A stretch of DNA of 6,463 nucleotides from an uncultured Massilia sp. (GTDB lineage: Bacteria; Pseudomonadota; Gammaproteobacteria; Burkholderiales; Burkholderiaceae), in NCBI GenBank assembly GCA_946886065.1, contig CAMPHU010000250.1:1-6463 (forward strand), in the 5' to 3' direction. Below are positions 6,359 through 6,463 of this stretch, piece by piece. Under the pieces are notes generated by a model. It was not told the origin of the DNA and made no database searches. It saw only the letters and a program-made list of their open reading frames with translations. The position numbers were made by a program, and so were the translations under genes. Within the stretch, counting starts at the first letter, position 1. Each line of letters opens with the position of its first letter.

Positions 6359-6463
6359 ACGCGGCCAGCGCGCCGGTCAGGCGGCCGTAGATCTGCTTGT
6401 AGCGCGACACGCTGACCGACCAGTTGCGTTCCACTTCCACGTACTGGCGCCCGGCGGCGCGCA
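6357..6463 (-). CDS. C-terminal end of a glycosyltransferase (GT4-like, probably exosortase A-associated)
   Basis: Only the last 34 complete codons are in the window, ending in TAA at 6359-6357. The peptide includes RAAGRQYVEVERNWSVSVSR and then YKQIYGRLTGALAA. An R-x-Y/F-V-E-x-E-R-x-W run followed by V-x-x-Y-x-x-x-Y is the usual last helix of GT4-type glycosyltransferases. I recall it in particular from the PEP-CTERM/exosortase A-associated glycosyltransferase families near such ligases (for example the TIGR04063 group). The gene would precede the small membrane gene and the ligase in the same transcript. Substrate and exact family cannot be judged from this fragment. The 5' part lies beyond base 6463. 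Confidence 0.7.
   Translation of the reverse strand, partial: RAAGRQYVEVERNWSVSVSRYKQIYGRLTGALAA

Overview
The window is a GC-rich bacterial stretch in which every supportable gene lies on the minus strand. The set looks like part of an exopolysaccharide or surface-glycan operon of the type found next to exosortase A (PEP-CTERM) systems. High GC, strongly G/C-ending codons and the protein families suggest a betaproteobacterium. An Oxalobacteraceae member such as a Massilia or Duganella relative is my best guess, made from general resemblance and not from a search.

The first 52 bases are not genomic. They match the Illumina Nextera P7/index/read-2 adapter and end in the 19-bp Tn5 mosaic end, so the window begins at an untrimmed contig edge. 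Genomic sequence starts at about base 53, and the last gene of the transcript is cut there.

In transcription order (high to low coordinates) the window holds: the C-terminal end of a glycosyltransferase (6463-6357); a 36-residue single-helix membrane protein with a strong ribosome binding site (6347-6237); a multi-spanning O-antigen ligase-like protein of the exosortase A-associated kind (6233-4875); a polysaccharide deacetylase (4832-3840); a GT-B glycosyltransferase (3773-2484); a Wzx/MOP-type oligosaccharide flippase (2487 to an amber codon at 1132, with clear coding continuing in frame to 985); and an ATP-grasp enzyme (974 to the adapter junction). Gaps are 3 to 66 bases, and one pair overlaps by 4 bases. 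I see no convincing internal terminator or promoter, so a single operon is likely.

Together the genes describe glycan assembly: glycosyltransferases build a lipid-linked unit, the flippase moves it across the inner membrane, and the ligase/polymerase-like protein joins units or transfers them to an acceptor. The deacetylase trims acetyl groups, and the ATP-grasp enzyme may add an amide-linked substituent. Neither the exosortase nor the export channel and tyrosine kinase genes are in the window. The most notable points are the in-frame stop inside the flippase's last membrane helix, the small membrane protein, and the adapter at the edge. I do not see a clearly undescribed system.
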